In this document: positions 37,266 through 50,995 of the stretch, in pieces
How positions within the stretch are numbered: position 1 is the first letter of the stretch
Layout: the number at the start of each line of letters is the position of its first letter
From: Callorhinus ursinus
Taxonomy: Eukaryota > Chordata > Mammalia > Carnivora > Otariidae
Reading direction: 5' to 3'
Length of the DNA: 64,000 nt
NCBI RefSeq assembly: GCF_003265705.1
Contig: NW_020312968.1
Span: forward strand, 3,718,935 to 3,782,934
The notes under the pieces: generated by a model
The model's database searches: none
Told to the model about the DNA's origin: nothing
What the model saw: only the letters and a program-made list of their open reading frames with translations
Translations under genes and position numbers: made by a program

Positions 37266-38100
37266 CCTCAACAATAGTCTTCTTTGGGGCAAAAAAGGCA
37301 GCTGGTGGTTGCTGTACCGTTTTTAGCCAAAGCTCCAGTGTCTTCATTGAAGTTTGCCTTTAGAACCTAAGAGCAGACCAGGCTCCAAGTTCTTTCCAGA
37401 CTTGGTGGCAGGATTAAAATGATAAAGAAAGGATTCATGCATGGTCCTGAGCATTCTCAGGGAGAAGGACGTAGGTTCAGATGCAAAATTCTGCCTAGAA
37501 ATCCCAACCTGACCAGGGCCCCCTCAGAAGTAGGACCACAAGTCATTCTATCATGGCAGCGTCCAGAGAGACACCACTGTGAAGGACCTAGGACATTATC
37601 ATGGAGTCCTCTGGAGATCCGCTGGGTTGACAGAATGAACGGCTGAAAGAACAGTGGGTTGCCATTGCCCTGGAAATGTCCTTTCCAGAAAGAAGCGACA
37701 TCCCTCTATCAAAGATAATTTGATGGAATTATTTTACAGCTGGGTACGGTGAAGGGAAACATCAAGGACAGTAGGAGATCAATAGCCACCCCAACATCCT
37801 TAGGACAGAAAGAAGCTGGGGAGTTAGGGGGCTGTCACTGGAACTGGAAACGGAGGGGCTAGTACAAGTTGAGAAATGACTAGGGGACATACCAACCCAT
37901 GTTGGCCTTGCTGGGAGGGGGCCAGGGGCATATATACTGAGACCCTAGTCTATTTCTCCTTCTCTCCCATCTCTCTCCCCGAAGCCAGAGGACCTGGGAG
38001 CCCACAGGGAGCAGTATCCCTGAGCATGGAGCTTGTGGAAAGAAGAGGAGCGAGGATCTGGAGAATCTCATGGGAGACAACTGGCATTGTCCCTAAGGTG

Positions 38101-38350
38101 TGTTATGCAGTGACTTGGGTCCCTCCCCTTCAAATTCATTCAGTGACACCTTAACCCCCATGTGACGGTATTAAATAGAGTGAAGACACTGCAGGAAGGT
38201 GGCTTCTCTCTTCAGCTGAGGAGAGAGGTTATTACCAGAACCCAACTCTGCTGGCACCCTCATCATGGACTTCCAGACTTCCAACCTCCAGACTTCCAGA
38301 AAATACATTTCTGTGGTATTCCATTATGGCGGCCCAAGCTGACTCATACA
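38101..38350 (+). mobile_element. MaLR/MLT1-like solo LTR with internal deletion, plus strand
   Basis: Starts 'tgttatgcagtgacttgggt', then 'ttcaaattcattcagtgaca', 'aacccccatgtgacggtatt', and after a gap 'cccaactctgctggcaccct', 'catggacttccagacttcc', 'tacatttctgtggtattcc', ending in ctgactcatacaa. It carries the same framework as the LTR at 21664 but is about 100 bp shorter in the middle. Flanks aggtg/agggg may be the 5-bp target duplication. No internal retroviral sequence. Confidence 0.75.
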
Positions 38351-39339
38351 AGGGGAGAGAGGGAGATGAGGCGATAAAGGGCGGCCTCCCCCGCCCCCCC
38401 ACGGAGGCGACAGAATATATAGATGCTGCCGCCACCCTATCCACCAGGCATTCTGACCCTTATGCATGTGTGTATGGTTTATGATTAAAGTCCCAGAAAC
38501 TAACAGGCTAATTTGTGGGCTGAAAATGCCATAAAGATCTATGCCAAAGATCTATGGGGTTAATCTGAAACAATTAGCAATTCAAAGATTTATTTACTAC
38601 AGATGCACAGCAGATTCCCATTAGTGTGTAATATTCAGAAAATCAAAACATATGTGGTAAAAGAGAATCTGGACATTTCTCCAAAATTCAGAGTAATTTC
38701 AGAATTAAGTCTTAATGTGGGATATAGGGAGAAAGGAAGGTGGGCAGAGTAGGATAGAGAATCTGGAGACACATATTTTCCCAAAGTGTAGGAAATGACA
38801 TTTTCAAGTTTGGTAAAGTATTGTGATTGCAACTGGTTATTTAAATATGGCTTTGGATGAAAAAAGGAAAAAAATCCTCCAATTTAATTGAGTACCAAGT
38901 TAAAAGTAAACTCAAGGCAAAATATTTTGTGAAATTCATATAAGATCCATTCGACCAAACTCTATTCTTTTTCATTGTGTATTTAATTGTGCATGTGTTT
39001 CTTCTCATGTATGCCCTACAAACATCTATTTATAATGTCCCATTGTTTTATTACTAAAGGCTAGAAAGGAACTGGATTTTCTTGTGTTTCTGGAGGTCAG
39101 AAAAGGCTACTTTATGCTGCATTACCAATTAAATCCTACACCCCGAGCCAGGTTTTGAAAGCTAGAGAGTTTGATGGAACCAACTTTCTTTAAAATCGTG
39201 TGATAATTTTTCAACCAATGCAGTTAGATTTTATTTGGTATTTTAATATTACTTTCTTTCCCATATCACTTAGAAAATATTCTTAGAGGGGCACAAGTAA
39301 GTGACCAGAGATTCCTGAAATACAAAAAAAAAAAAAATG

Positions 39340-39450
39340 TGGCTGGACACTGTGCTGGCGCTTTCACAAATATTAGTTAATTTAGAGCAATACCAGCAAG
39401 TTAGATACGTATTTTACAGATTAGAAAATCAAGTAACACTAAGTAATAGG
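39340..39450 (-). repeat. MIR fragment, minus strand
   Basis: 'ctggacactgtgctggcgct' and 'tattttacagattagaaaat' in reversed MIR order; diverged. Confidence 0.6.
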
Positions 39451-39819
39451 TGAGCCATCATGTCACCAGAAATGTGGTGGACATGGAGGACGGAGGTCCC
39501 AAGGAATCTGATCAGAAGGCGCATATCTGTATGTGTCAACATGAAGAGACAGGATGATACAACACATGATGAGGAACTTTTCTTTATGTGCGACGTCTTC
39601 CAAGCATAGCCTGCGTACCCAATTGCCAAAGCCCTTCACCATTCCGCTCACCATCATTTTTTTGATATTCATTCTCTCAGTGAGAAAAGAGCATCACCCT
39701 CCAAGGAAGCTCTTCCACGCTCGGATCACAGATAAAAGAGGCTTCAGTCCAGAAGAGGCAGGGGAAAGACAAGGACACCCACCATCTGTGGTAGCTGAGC
39801 TAGGAAGAAAGAACTGCTC

Positions 39820-39876
39820 ATCTTTTTTTTTTTTTTTTTTTTAACAAAATCAATCATCTTTTTAACAAAATCAATC
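39820..39876 (+). repeat. Tandem duplication with expanded T run
   Basis: Two adjacent copies of atc-T(n)-aacaaaatcaatc at 39820-39855 and 39856-39876. The first has T20 and the second T5; the non-T parts are identical. Recent slippage or duplication. Confidence 0.85.
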
Positions 39877-40364
39877 TGGTTCCTTAACGGAGCAGGTTCA
39901 CTGACAGAAACAGGTCTGGTCTAGAAACATAATATAAAGGCAAGGTGACAACAACACACTTGTGAAAGGCATTTGCAGTTCTCACACAAAATGTTCCAGG
40001 ATTCTAAAGCATATATTGCTTTTTAAAGCAATAGTTAATAACCCTTTGAATCATCATCATCTGTAGTAGAGATGACTTCACGTGAAAACAAAGGCTTCTT
40101 AAAGGTGACCTCAAAAGTAATCCAAGGAGAAATACAATCCATAATTGAGGACAAGTCAGGAGCAGATGGTCACACAACTTCCAGTGCCTGGGAGACAACT
40201 CTGGTGGAACTTGGTGGGACAAAATCTTCCTTGGGAATGCACCAAGAAAATGCAGTTATGATATAGATTCAGAAAGACGTCTTTGGGAAAGACTAAAGCC
40301 TGTGACTTGTTTTTTCAATCAGTTCTTTAGGGCAAGATGGGGATTGGGGGAGGAAAATGAATTA

Positions 40365-40661
40365 CAACTGACCCTTGACCAACTCAGGTTTGAACTGCAC
40401 AAATCCACTCATATGTGATTTTTTAAAAATACAGTATAGCAATGTAAATGTTCCTTCTCTTCCTTATGATTTTCTTAACATTTTCTTTTCTCTAGCCTAC
40501 TTTAGAAAACAGTATATAATACATATAACATACAAAATGTATGTTAATTGTGTGTTATCAATGAGTTATTACGTTTTGGGGGAATCAAAAGTTATACATG
40601 GATTTTGGACTGTGCAGGGGGTCAGGGTCCCTCATCTCCACATTGGTCAAGGGTCTCAGCT
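40365..40661 (-). mobile_element. Tigger-type nonautonomous DNA transposon
   Basis: Terminal inverted repeats: 'caactgacccttgaccaact' at the left and 'ttggtcaagggtctcag' at the right, degraded. TA precedes and follows. The interior ('ttccttatgattttcttaac', 'ataacatacaaaatgtatgt', 'caaaagttatacatggattt') is the reverse complement of the element at 55159, so both belong to one family. No transposase frame. Family name from memory; TA flanks support the Tc1/mariner-Tigger class. Confidence 0.85.
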
Positions 40662-43155
40662 CTAGGTGAGATTCATCTGGACCCCGGGAAGACAGTGGGC
40701 CACTCCCCACCAGAACACAAGGGAATCCAAGATGACAATGAGATGTTCTTAAAGAGTAAAAGGAGATATGTCCTCTGAGGATTAGGAATCTGAAGGCTAT
40801 AGCACCGATGCTCTGTCAGAAACAATCCTATGCCACGGTGCTCACCTTGTCAGCCTCTACTTCGGTGTCTTCCCTCACCCAGAAAATAGGCACATGCAAC
40901 CCTTATTTATATGATCTACTTACTCCACGAGTCAGAGTGCTGATGTAAAGAGTATACAGGTTTCACTGGATTCTACTTCTGCTCTCAGAATATTTCATTA
41001 TTGTGCTCTCGGAATTATTAAGTGAAACAGAAGAACTACTTTCAGGAAAAACCAAACTGTCATCAATTATGGTGTATTTGGTAATTTGAGTGCAGCCAAC
41101 AGCTCACTAATTCCACTTGTTTCTAAGCAAATGTTCCAGGATTGAAGATGCTTAGCAATGCTTCCCAAAGAGGATTTCAACAGCTAGCCAACACCTGCTG
41201 ATGTTCAACTTCCCTTGGGCCCCAGCACCTCCCCTCACTGCTGTTCTTAATCTTTTCATACCCACTTTAGCGTGTCTACCACCCAAGCTGCCGTGCAGCC
41301 CTAAATCTAATCTGGAGGAAGGACTGTCGAAACATCCATAGACCGACTTACAAAAAATTCGCCGCGGACGGGTCTTCACCATTTCATTCTATGCTACTTA
41401 CCCTGTCCAAGCATGGTTGATGATTGAAAAAGACTGAAAATACATATGCGGTTATTTTTTTAAAGTACTAAAAGTGAGATAAAGAAGGCTTTTGCGAATG
41501 GTAACCTGTTTCTCCCCATTTTTGCCTTCCTAGCTTTCCTTGTGCGACAGGACCTCAGCCTCTCTCTCTTCATCTCAACCCTCACCCACCTTTTCCGCCC
41601 TCCGCCATCAGGTTTTCTCTCTTCTAATTCGCTATGTACACGATGGGTGGCTAAGCCGTTTTACTAAGAATTTTTTAAATGTTTTGGAGGCTTCTTAATA
41701 CATTGAAAATATTAGATGTGGTTATTAGCAATCATATTAATTTAATGAAAAGCCCTTTTAAACGCTTCCCAAGAATACCAAACGCAGCCAATTTCCCTTC
41801 ATAAAGGAATAGAGAACCCAACTTGTGATTGTAGAATCGACTAGTGGCAACAACAGTTGCAAGCCTTTCTGGTGAAACGATACATTTGGGGTCTTTTTAC
41901 AACCTTGTTCACATTCTAGTACCAGAACGAGCAGCTTGATGCCCTCAATTCAGAGAACTTAAAGTTGACTTTAGCTCCGTTTTCTAAAAGGACATTTGGA
42001 ATAAATGGCCAAAACCAGCATAAAAATTAATCAATTCTGTAAATTCAGAACTCCCCCAGACTCAGGTTCCTGATAAAAAGCTACATTTATGTTTATCATG
42101 TGAATAGAAAAAAATAAAAATAAATGAGTTGCTTGTCTACCCTATTTGCCAGAATATAAATTCAGTAGAACGTCCACTCACTAAAGGCTTGGTAGAACCA
42201 ATTCTGTCCCGGAGCTGCCTTTTCCTCAGAAGGGTTGACAGTGAGGGTCTGTACACATACCACAGCTTCTGACACTTTCTCACCGAAGTGCACAATGGTG
42301 TGATCCTTGGCTCCTGACAACAGTATTACGATAGTGTAGATATCTTTCACTTTATTTGTAAAGTATAACTGGAAAAGAAAATCAGTCTTTCATGGAGAAA
42401 AGGTAGTAGATCCAGGAGGAACTAAAAAACCAGGTGTGTTTACTAGTGGAAATAAATGTGTTTTCAAGCAAAGAATTTTATTCCTATGATCCTTTAGATA
42501 TTCTGTACATTTAGGAACTTTATATAATGAAAATTTGGAGCTGAATAATGTGCTATGGATATTACTTAAAACTGGATACGTGAGAGGTTCATATATTGAA
42601 ATTTTAAATTCCTACATCAGAAAACTAAGGAAATGAAGTTGGCAGAGCCAGAACCAGATGGGTCCACTCCCACCTCGACTGCAATGCTGTTCCCCATGGA
42701 CTAGGAACGCAATGGGGTGTTCCTGAAAGTGCGTAATAACAGGGGTTAGGGAGACCTGCTGAACAATAGTGGATTAGACAAAACAAAAAAGCAAAACAAA
42801 AAAACCCCTTTCTCCTCCTGCCTTATCTCATTTGCCAAATCAACAATTCCTGAATAATTGTCTGCTATTATTAGTGTTTTCTCTGTGTCCAATTCCTAAC
42901 GGTCAATCCTTCATTTTTTCTTCGGCCTTGTCTTCATCTGACTCACCGAACCTCAGTGAACTCAGGTTATTATTTACTTCTGGTCACTCCCACAGCCTCC
43001 AAGATTTGAGCCCTACTCAAGCTGTTTTCCCACGGTCCGGAACGCTGGCTGGGAGGAGGAACATGAGAATTATGTTTCTCAATTCCTCATTCCAGGCAGC
43101 TTTAACAACACCTGTGAATCTTACATGCTCTCTGAACTAATCACAATCAATAATT

Positions 43156-43320
43156 TTTTTAAAGATTTACTTATTTTAGAGAGAGACAAGGAGAGAGCGC
43201 GAGCATGAGTGATGGGGAGGGGCAGACTCCCCACTGACTGAGACTCGATCCCAGCACCCCCAGATCATGACCTGAGCCAAAGGCAGCCACCTAACCAACC
43301 GAGCCACCCAGGTGCCCCAA
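43156..43320 (-). mobile_element. CAN-SINE, minus strand
   Basis: Poly(T), aaagatttacttattttaga, GA-rich stretch, 'gactcgatcccagcaccccc', 'ccgagccacccaggtgcccc'. Perfect 14-bp target duplication cacaatcaataatt at 43142-43155 and 43321-43334. Confidence 0.97.
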
Positions 43321-44064
43321 CACAATCAATAATTATCAGCACCAATACACCCATTCTGGGTACACCCACCATTCCAGCATTCCCATTTTGGGGAGCAAAA
43401 GACAACATATATGAGAGAAGTTTCTATAACTTCGATCATCCCAGAGCAAAGGCAAAATCATGCTCAGGATTGTTTCAGGAGAGACAGGTTTATGAAATTG
43501 AGAAGGACATTGCCAATATTAATATTAGTTACCTATTATGAAACTGCCCAGGAAGATACCACGCCTTTAAATTTCTATTAAAGGAGTAAAAGTTGAAATA
43601 TTCCTTTCATACAGAATAAAAAATATTTACTATCAACAGGGGAATGAAAGGAATTTATTGCCAATGTTTGAAAAGGTGTTTGGAAAGGAGGACAGAGGGA
43701 AGCTCTAGCAGTAACGAAAGGTTTATACTCTTCTCTACGTTAGGTTACAGAATGCCTCACCATGGTGGACTGGTCAACATGGAGAGGGCAAGAAAGCTGT
43801 TTCCCCCAAAGCCCACCAGGGGGTTTGAATGTCACAGGTCTCTACTCCATGAAGGAACAACCTTGGTCTTTTGTGGAGCAGCCCATAACATTTCGGAAGT
43901 AGAGAAAATCAGCCCCTCACGGTTTCTTCCCATAAACACATTCCTGACTTCAATGAAAGCAAATCACACTTCTGAAAAGATTGTACTTGGTAGTAAGCTT
44001 ATGTTATTTACAAGACGTCCTTAAAAATGCATCAAACATGGCCTCTCCTCTGAGGAGAAGACCA

Positions 44065-44260
44065 GCAATATGTCTGAGCACTGCATATGTGTGATCTCAG
44101 TCAGTCTCCATGAGGGCTCCACAATCATAGTCTTTTCTTAGGGAAGCAGAAGCTCTGATAACTTAGTAACTTGACCTGGTTCAAAACACTGGAGGGAAAC
44201 CAAGATTTCAACCTGGCTCTCTGTGACTTTAAGGTCAGTACTTTCCACATTGTCACAGCT
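44065..44260 (-). repeat. MIR SINE, ancient, minus strand
   Basis: 'tctgagcactgcatatgtgt', 'taacttagtaacttgacctg', 'atttcaacctggctctctgt' roughly follow reversed MIR order. Confidence 0.6.
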
Positions 44261-44764
44261 TGCATCCGGGGAGGAGAGAAAGAGACAACACAGGGAAGTT
44301 GAGAATATGCCAAGTCAGTTTGCCCCAACAATTTTTCCCAGGACTTCAGGGAAGAGAGAGGTCCCTGTGGTAGCGTCCACTTCCATGACCGTAATGACAG
44401 CTACCATTGACAGAGAGCTGAACGGACACAGACAGGCCCATATGATGCACCTGACAGGAACGGATTCACACAACATGGTGGTGAAGAAGACAGACCGAGT
44501 CAGGGCCACACTCATGCTTCTTAATGGTCAGGTCCCCTACTTTTGCTAAGACTTAGTTTCCAAATCTATAAACTGGTGAGGTCCTATGAAGATCATCCTT
44601 ATACCTAACCCAAGTAGCTCTAAGAATTAATAATCATCATAATGTTTACAATCCTGAATATTAAAGTTTGACTGTCCTCCTCTTAAAGAGGAGAACTGTA
44701 AGCTCAGGGCAAGTGAGCAAAATCTGCTATAGAAGTCATACATACTTTAAAATCATTTTTTTAT

Positions 44765-44951
44765 GGGCGCCTGGGTGGCTCAGTTGGTTAAGTGACTGCC
44801 TTCAGCTCAGGTCATGATTCTGGAGCCCCGGGACTGAGTCCTGCATCGGGCTCCCTGCTCAGCGGGAAGCCTGCTTCTCCCTCTGACCCTCCCCCTCCCC
44901 ATGGTCTCTTTCTCTTCATTCTCTCTCTCAAATAAATAAAAAAAAATTTTT
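44765..44951 (+). mobile_element. CAN-SINE, plus strand
   Basis: Head ggcgcctgggtggctcagtt, body 'ttctggagccccgggactga', 'ctccctgctcagcgggaagc', tail CAAATAAATAAAAAAAAA. Target duplication around aaatcattttttt at 44750-44764 and 44952-44965; its exact length is blurred by T runs. Confidence 0.95.
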
Positions 44952-45570
44952 AAATCATTTTTTATTATCAACTCAGTTCAATTTATCCTCATTTATTTCA
45001 CAGTGGCTTTTTTTTTTTTTATCCCAGTTACTGCCAAGTTTTGTTAAAGAAAATTTCCATTACCTTTCTTAAATTTATGCTCTGAATCAGAGAAACAAAG
45101 GATTGGTATGGACCTTAACTTGACCTAATCCAATCCCTGTATGATTTTTGTATTTTCCCTATAAGTTGGGACATCCAGACTGTACTAGGATGATGCCCAT
45201 GATAAGGGCTTCACATCCTCCCTTATAAGTCACTATATATAGAACAAAACAAACGAAAAGGAAAAAAAAAAGGATTGTTACTGATATCTGGTTAATCCCT
45301 AAGTAGGACAGAATTAGAATGGCATTTGCTAAAGCTAATATAAACTACTCACAGAGTTAAAAATGTATCTCTATAACTGAAAACAAGGTGACAGTAAATA
45401 TTCAACATTTGCACCTATACAAGGCTAGGAGAAATTTGTGCTCCTTGCCATACAAGTGCATCACCGTTCACAATAATATAGGAATCTAAATCTGATACTT
45501 GGATAACAGATAACTTTGTGAAGAGTACAGAACGTGAAACCACATACGTATTTATGTATTTACTTTATGT

Positions 45571-45595
45571 ATTTATGTATGTATGTATGTATGTA
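45571..45595 (+). repeat. (TATG)n tetranucleotide repeat
   Basis: About six TATG units following degenerate TTTATGTA units from 45549. Short but pure. Confidence 0.85.
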
Positions 45596-46929
45596 GACAA
45601 ACATTCTTTGTTTCCAAAATGGAAAAATGTTAGATTGGGTGCATTGGGCAAATCACTTCTTAGCTTTGTTATAGCCCTAAAGACACAGTTTCCACCAGGA
45701 TAGAGTTAAATACCAATGGAGGATTTTTAAAACAAACCCCAGTTAAAGTCAATTTTGTTAAGCAGAGCCAATATTAAATAAACTCTCTTGTCTCTCTTTG
45801 CCTATCCATAGACTATTCCAAAGTTTTCAAACATTTGCCAACTAATTTAACAGCAATCTGTCATTTGTTAAAATGCAACTGGTACCAAGTCTGTTATAGC
45901 TGGATGTGTATCAGATAAAAATATATTCTTCCCAAGTGGAATTGGTTAATTTTATTATGATTATTATTACTCGTTTATTATACAAGCTCATTATACCTCT
46001 TCTCTCCCCTTCTGGTGAACATATGCCTTTAATTTAAGGGTGGAGAAATGTGTGTATGTGCACGTATGTGCATGTAAGGGACAGTGTGTGATTGTAAAGC
46101 AACTCTGTGTTTTCAGCAAATATTCCAAATATCCAATCAGGTGTAAAATCTGGTAAAGTGAAAAGGAAACTGATGATGGGAAGGGGATATATTAATCAGA
46201 GACTTCATAAAAGACTCAACAGCCAGGCATGTACCAATAGATGTTGATCAAATGTCCTGGTTTCCATCTGGAGGCCTTGAGAAGAACAGACTGCGGATGG
46301 GACGAAGGGAGATTAAGGGCCAATGATTTGGATTTCACCTGATTTTGTTTCCCCAACCTTGACATTGGTTCTGTTATGAATGCACTGGAAGGCTCTCGTG
46401 GATAATCCCAAAGCCTAAAAAGTTCAAAGAAAAATGATCTGGCATTGAAAGTATACTTGTAGATAGCATGGTTAAGTAAACTCTGGACTCCATGCTTCTA
46501 CAATATGTGCAATGAGCCACATGATTTCTCCAGCTCAGAGTAAGATAAATGCCAAATCAGTGCTTGGTACGTAGTGGGGACTTGAGAACTACCTCTTGAG
46601 TAAAACAGTAAGGGAAGTACTGGTAATCTGAATATAGGGTTTTCTGATTATGAAAAAACGGAAAAGATTCAGTTCCAATTTTTTGCTTGTTTTCTAAAGG
46701 ATGTTATAAAATGCCCTTGCCAGGAAACTGTGAAAAGCTGCCAATATGTGAGATGCCTGCTGACAAATGTAAAAATGCATCAGGTATTAATAAAGTTTAA
46801 TAACCCAAATGGGGCAAAAAAAGATGATTGCAAGGCAACTAGACCGAACACAAAAAGTTTTTTTAATTGTGTGCCATGCAGTCTGTCCTTCTCACTACTT
46901 ATAAGATTCTAGCCACTGAAGGGTCTTGG

Positions 46930-47110
46930 GGAATTTGCTTGCACTTTATTTAGAACATTTATTCATCATTGCATGGTGAGCTTCTCAAAGACAACAGCTG
47001 AGTGTTATTCATCTTTCACTACCACCTAGCAAAATACCTAGAATATTGATAATCACCCAATGTGAATGTCTCCTGAATGCAATCAATCAGGAATAAATGA
47101 ATGAATAAAC
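46930..47110 (+). repeat. L2 LINE 3' tip, ancient, plus strand
   Basis: 'gtgagcttctcaaagacaac', 'tctttcactaccacctagca', 'aaatacctagaatattgata' and a final 'aataaatgaatgaataaac' are the L2 3' end in order. Confidence 0.75.
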
Positions 47111-48084
47111 AGTCTATCCAAGAAAAGCTCAGGCAGTTAGCTTCTTATTCTGATACCAAACCTTGGGTGACTTATATCTGAAACACTGTCAACTGACTCA
47201 TTCATTTTATAAAATCATTTTCCTATTTAGAATCGCCTGGGTAGACAAAGCAAAGAGTTTCCCCTAAAGGAAGTCTTTGCCCATCATACCAAGGAGCCAG
47301 GCCAAAGGTTCACCATGGTAAGTGGAATCGTGTCAGTTTGAATGAGAGTAACGTTTAAAGGGTCCTTTCCTTTGATGACATGTAAGATTTCAATTCTGAG
47401 ACCCCTGGCAAGATTGTGAGAGACCTTTGTGCCCTTCTAAGAAGCTTAGACTATTCCTCCTCGGTCCTAGGGAGAAGCGGTGAGTTTTAAAGAGAAGACA
47501 AAGGACAAGATTTACATGCAAAAAAATACTTCTCTGGCTTCAGTGTTCATGCTGAATTGAAAGTTGGAGCTCAAGCTAGGAGGATGGAAGCTTTGGAAGG
47601 ATGCTGTGGGCTCAAGTCCGTCTGAGAGATGCTGGTTCTAATTGTCAGAACAAGAGGACACATTCCATAGACTTTTAGGAAGACAGGAAAGAAAGACTTA
47701 TTGGATGAAGAAAAGAAGAAATCACACATTTTAGGAAGGTAGACGGGGTGACCCATAGTGACATCAACCAGTAAACAAATATACAAATATGGTAAAAACA
47801 ATTCAGCCACTCAAACTGTTTCCAGTTCTAATGTTCTGATTCTTAAGGTCTAATGGGTTTAGCTGAATTTTTGTAAAGCAGTTCCAAACAATGTAAAATG
47901 AAATTAAATTTAACACCAATTCAAAACGAGTCACAAAAATAAAAGCTTTTGGGTGGTTAAAGTTTAGAATGTTGAGTAAATCAAGTTACACACATCTCTT
48001 TACTGCAGAACTTCTCAGAGCCTTTAATATGCTTTTCAGTTTCAAAAGGGAGCATATAAGAAGTGGTGTTTCTTAAGCCTATTT

Positions 48085-48272
48085 TTTAAAATTATTTATT
48101 TGAGAGCGAGAGAAAGAGAGAGAATTAACCGGGGGGGAAGGGGCAGAGGCAGAGGGAGAAGCAGGCTCCCTGGCGAGCAGGGAGCCTGATGTGGGGCTAG
48201 ATCCCAGGACCCTGGGATCATGACCTGAGCCAAAGGCAGACGCTTAACCGACTGAGCCACCCAGGCGTCCCC
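48085..48272 (-). mobile_element. CAN-SINE, minus strand
   Basis: 'aaaattatttatttgagagc', GA-rich stretch, 'gatcccaggaccctgggatc', 'gactgagccacccaggcgtc'. Target duplication cttaagcctattt/cttgagcctattt at 48072-48084 and 48273-48285 with one mismatch. Confidence 0.96.
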
Positions 48273-48599
48273 CTTGAGCCTATTTGATAGCAAAATCCTC
48301 CACCCACCCCACCCCTCTTTGGGGCATCTTATTAATTAGTGTTTTATGGAATAGACTTTAGAAAATATTCTCTTGGATATTCTGTCCCATTTATCTTGGC
48401 CATTCCTTAATAATAATCTCAAGACTGTATATTTACCTTCTTTTAAGGATCACTTAGAAATATGAAATGGATTAATCCACTAACCCAGACATTTTGGACA
48501 ATTAAGACTTTTTACAGCATTCTGCATGATTAAATGGCATTTCACTTTTATTACCCTGGCCTTTTCAAAAGTGATAACGATTAAGACTCATAACTTAGA

Positions 48600-48800
48600 G
48601 ACTTTACAATGTTCCAGAAACTCTGCTGCATATGTTACAGGTATTAATCATATAATCCTCACAATAGTCCTATAAAGTAATTACTAGCAGTTAGCTCCAT
48701 TTTATAGAGGAACAAACTGATCCTCAGAGAAGCTAATTAACTTGAACACGGTAAGAATGCACTGAAACCCACTGGAGAGTCTGAATCCATAGTCCGCTTG
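48600..48800 (-). repeat. MIR SINE, ancient, minus strand
   Basis: 'catataatcctcacaatagt', 'tccattttatagaggaacaa', 'tgatcctcagagaagctaat' in reversed MIR order; good preservation. Confidence 0.85.
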
Positions 48801-48924
48801 CATTAATCACCAGAATATATCATGTATGTTAGTGACTCATTTCCATATTATTAATTAAAAAAAACAATCCAAGTGGGATCCTTAAATAAATTCACTCAGT
48901 ATATGCAGCAAACTGGCATGGAAT

Positions 48925-49250
48925 TCACCCACATATTTGTTCACTCATCACTAAACAGACATTGTTTTAGGTTTTTGGGATCTAGCACAGAACAAAACGC
49001 TCCATCTCTGGGCCTTTACGGGAGAGACAATTGATCAACAAGATAAGGAAATATACTAAATAGAAGGAGAAAAGGGTTCTGAAGGGTTGGCATGTGTGTA
49101 TTTTATTGTGGACTAGAAGAAGCAGGCAGGCCTCCCTACCAGGACAAATGACATAATGGATCAGAGAAGAGCCCTGGGTTTCACATAACAAGGTCATCAC
49201 TGTGGTCTTGACAAGAACAGCCTCAGTGCACTGAGGGGTCAGGGCTCTGA
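48925..49250 (-). repeat. L2 LINE 3' part, ancient, minus strand
   Basis: 'acagacattgttttaggttt', 'gatctagcacagaacaaaac', 'ggcctttacgggagagacaa', 'gcaggcctccctaccagg' is the reversed L2 3' region. May extend to about 49.55 kb but fades. Confidence 0.6.
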
Positions 49251-50249
49251 GGAGTGGCTTTAAGAAACAATAGAAAAACAGCTTGTAGAGGAAAGGATGA
49301 ACAATGGTTTCCAAGGGACAAAAAAGAAATGAGTCAGTAATTGGAAAAATAGAAGAAAACCGCAGAGAGAGTCTCCCCTCTGTCTTCTGAGATAGAATTG
49401 ATGGTATGTGGATGGCAGTAATGCAGAGGAAAGGGATGTTTTGATGATGAGAGAAGAGAGAACTGATCGAGCCACGTCTTTAGTGAGGCGAGAAGCTAAG
49501 GCATCCAGTGAAGAAATGGAGGAGGTGGATTTAGGTAGAAGGTGAGAAATTCATTCACCACGGTAACAGGAAAAAAATCTCTGCTATGTGGTCACGGATG
49601 ATACAAGGAGGTCAGATGTGCCAAATAAAGCAGAAATGATGACATGCAGAATAATTTATTAGATTTCTTTGAGGCCCACATTCTGACTTGTTTAGCTTTG
49701 CTGAGTATCTATTTTCTATAAAATTGGGGCAAACAGGATCTATCTTATGAGATCACTGTGAAGATTAAAAGTTATCTATTTTGGGGCTCAGAGGACTGAC
49801 CATATGCTAACAGACTGGCAAATGCTGAGTGTTTTAGTATAGTTATTATTATGATTACCCCTACTACTATCATCATCATTAATTGTACACAATGCATATT
49901 ATGTACCTCTGATTCCTGCATTGAATTTTACAGCTCCTTAGCATCAAAGAAAATGCAGTCTCTGGGGAAAAGAGCAAGTTGTCAGTTGTAACATGATTTG
50001 TTCAACATAGTTTTGTCTAATGCGATGTTGGCACCGTAATTCGAAAGGCTCTAAATTGAATCAATTCTGATTTTGTTAGTCTTTGAAAAGAGTGTTACAT
50101 TCTACTGAACCAAATACTTCTTAGAGTAAACAAGTAGGCAGCATTTTGAAATCCAGTATTCGCTACGTTTTTTGATTAGCAAGCAGAAGGAATGAATGTG
50201 ATCAATACTTGGATTCCTTGAGCAAAATATATTTCCTTTGTGAAAATCT

Positions 50250-50995
50250 GTTTTGACGCGTAGGCTGCTTCCTCTTTCCTCCCCCTCCTCCCTGCCACTT
50301 GTCCTGATGTTGCTGCCCCCCCCAGTCCGGCTTATCATCACCTCTTCCCTGGACCATTTCAATCTTCCGCTCCTGCCTCCCCGTCCCTCTCCCACACAGA
50401 GTCCATTCCCTGCACAGCAGCGAGCTTGGAAAATTTTGTGTCCCAACAGGACACTACTCAGAAAACCTCCACAGGTTTTCTGCAATGGAATAAATCACAA
50501 ACACCCTCCATGGTTTAGAAGTCCTGTGGAACTGGCCGCTGACTACCTCTCCAAACCATCTCTTACTGCCCGCTCTCTGCCCACATCACTTCCATCATCC
50601 AAATCAGCATTTTGTTCTGTGAGCACAGCCTGATCATTCTCCACTCAGGGTGTTTTGCTCTTGCTGTTCCTTCTGCAGAAAACATCCCTTCCACACGACT
50701 GGCCTCTTACCATTTATGTCCCCATTCATGTACCCCCTCCTCAGAGAGGACTCCCTATCCTCCTGAACTACACTTCTGTCCTGCCCCCTCACCCGTTTAT
50801 CTCATTTATGACACTTATCGTTAGCTTGTCATCTTGACGGTTTCTATGTTCGTTTCCCGTCTTGTTGCTCGAATGTACAGACTCTGATGAGTTGCATATA
50901 AAACTTAGATGTCTCCTTCATTGCTTTATCTACATTCTACAGAAAGTGGGAGCTCACTGAATTTAATAGAAAGAACAAATAAATTTCAATTCCTG
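50250..50995 (+). repeat. L2 LINE 3' part, ancient, plus strand
   Basis: 'atcatcacctcttccctgga', 'cagagtccattccctgcaca', 'cccattcatgtaccccctcc', 'tcagagaggactccctatcc', 'tttatctcatttatgacact', 'gggagctcactgaatttaat' match the last part of L2 ORF2 and its 3' end in order. The 126-codon plus-strand frame (50253-50633) lies inside it and is a remnant or chance frame. Confidence 0.8.

Noticed and set aside
50253..50633. 126-codon plus-strand frame, Pro/Leu/Ser-rich
   Set aside because: It falls inside an L2 LINE remnant and shows no preserved reverse-transcriptase motif.
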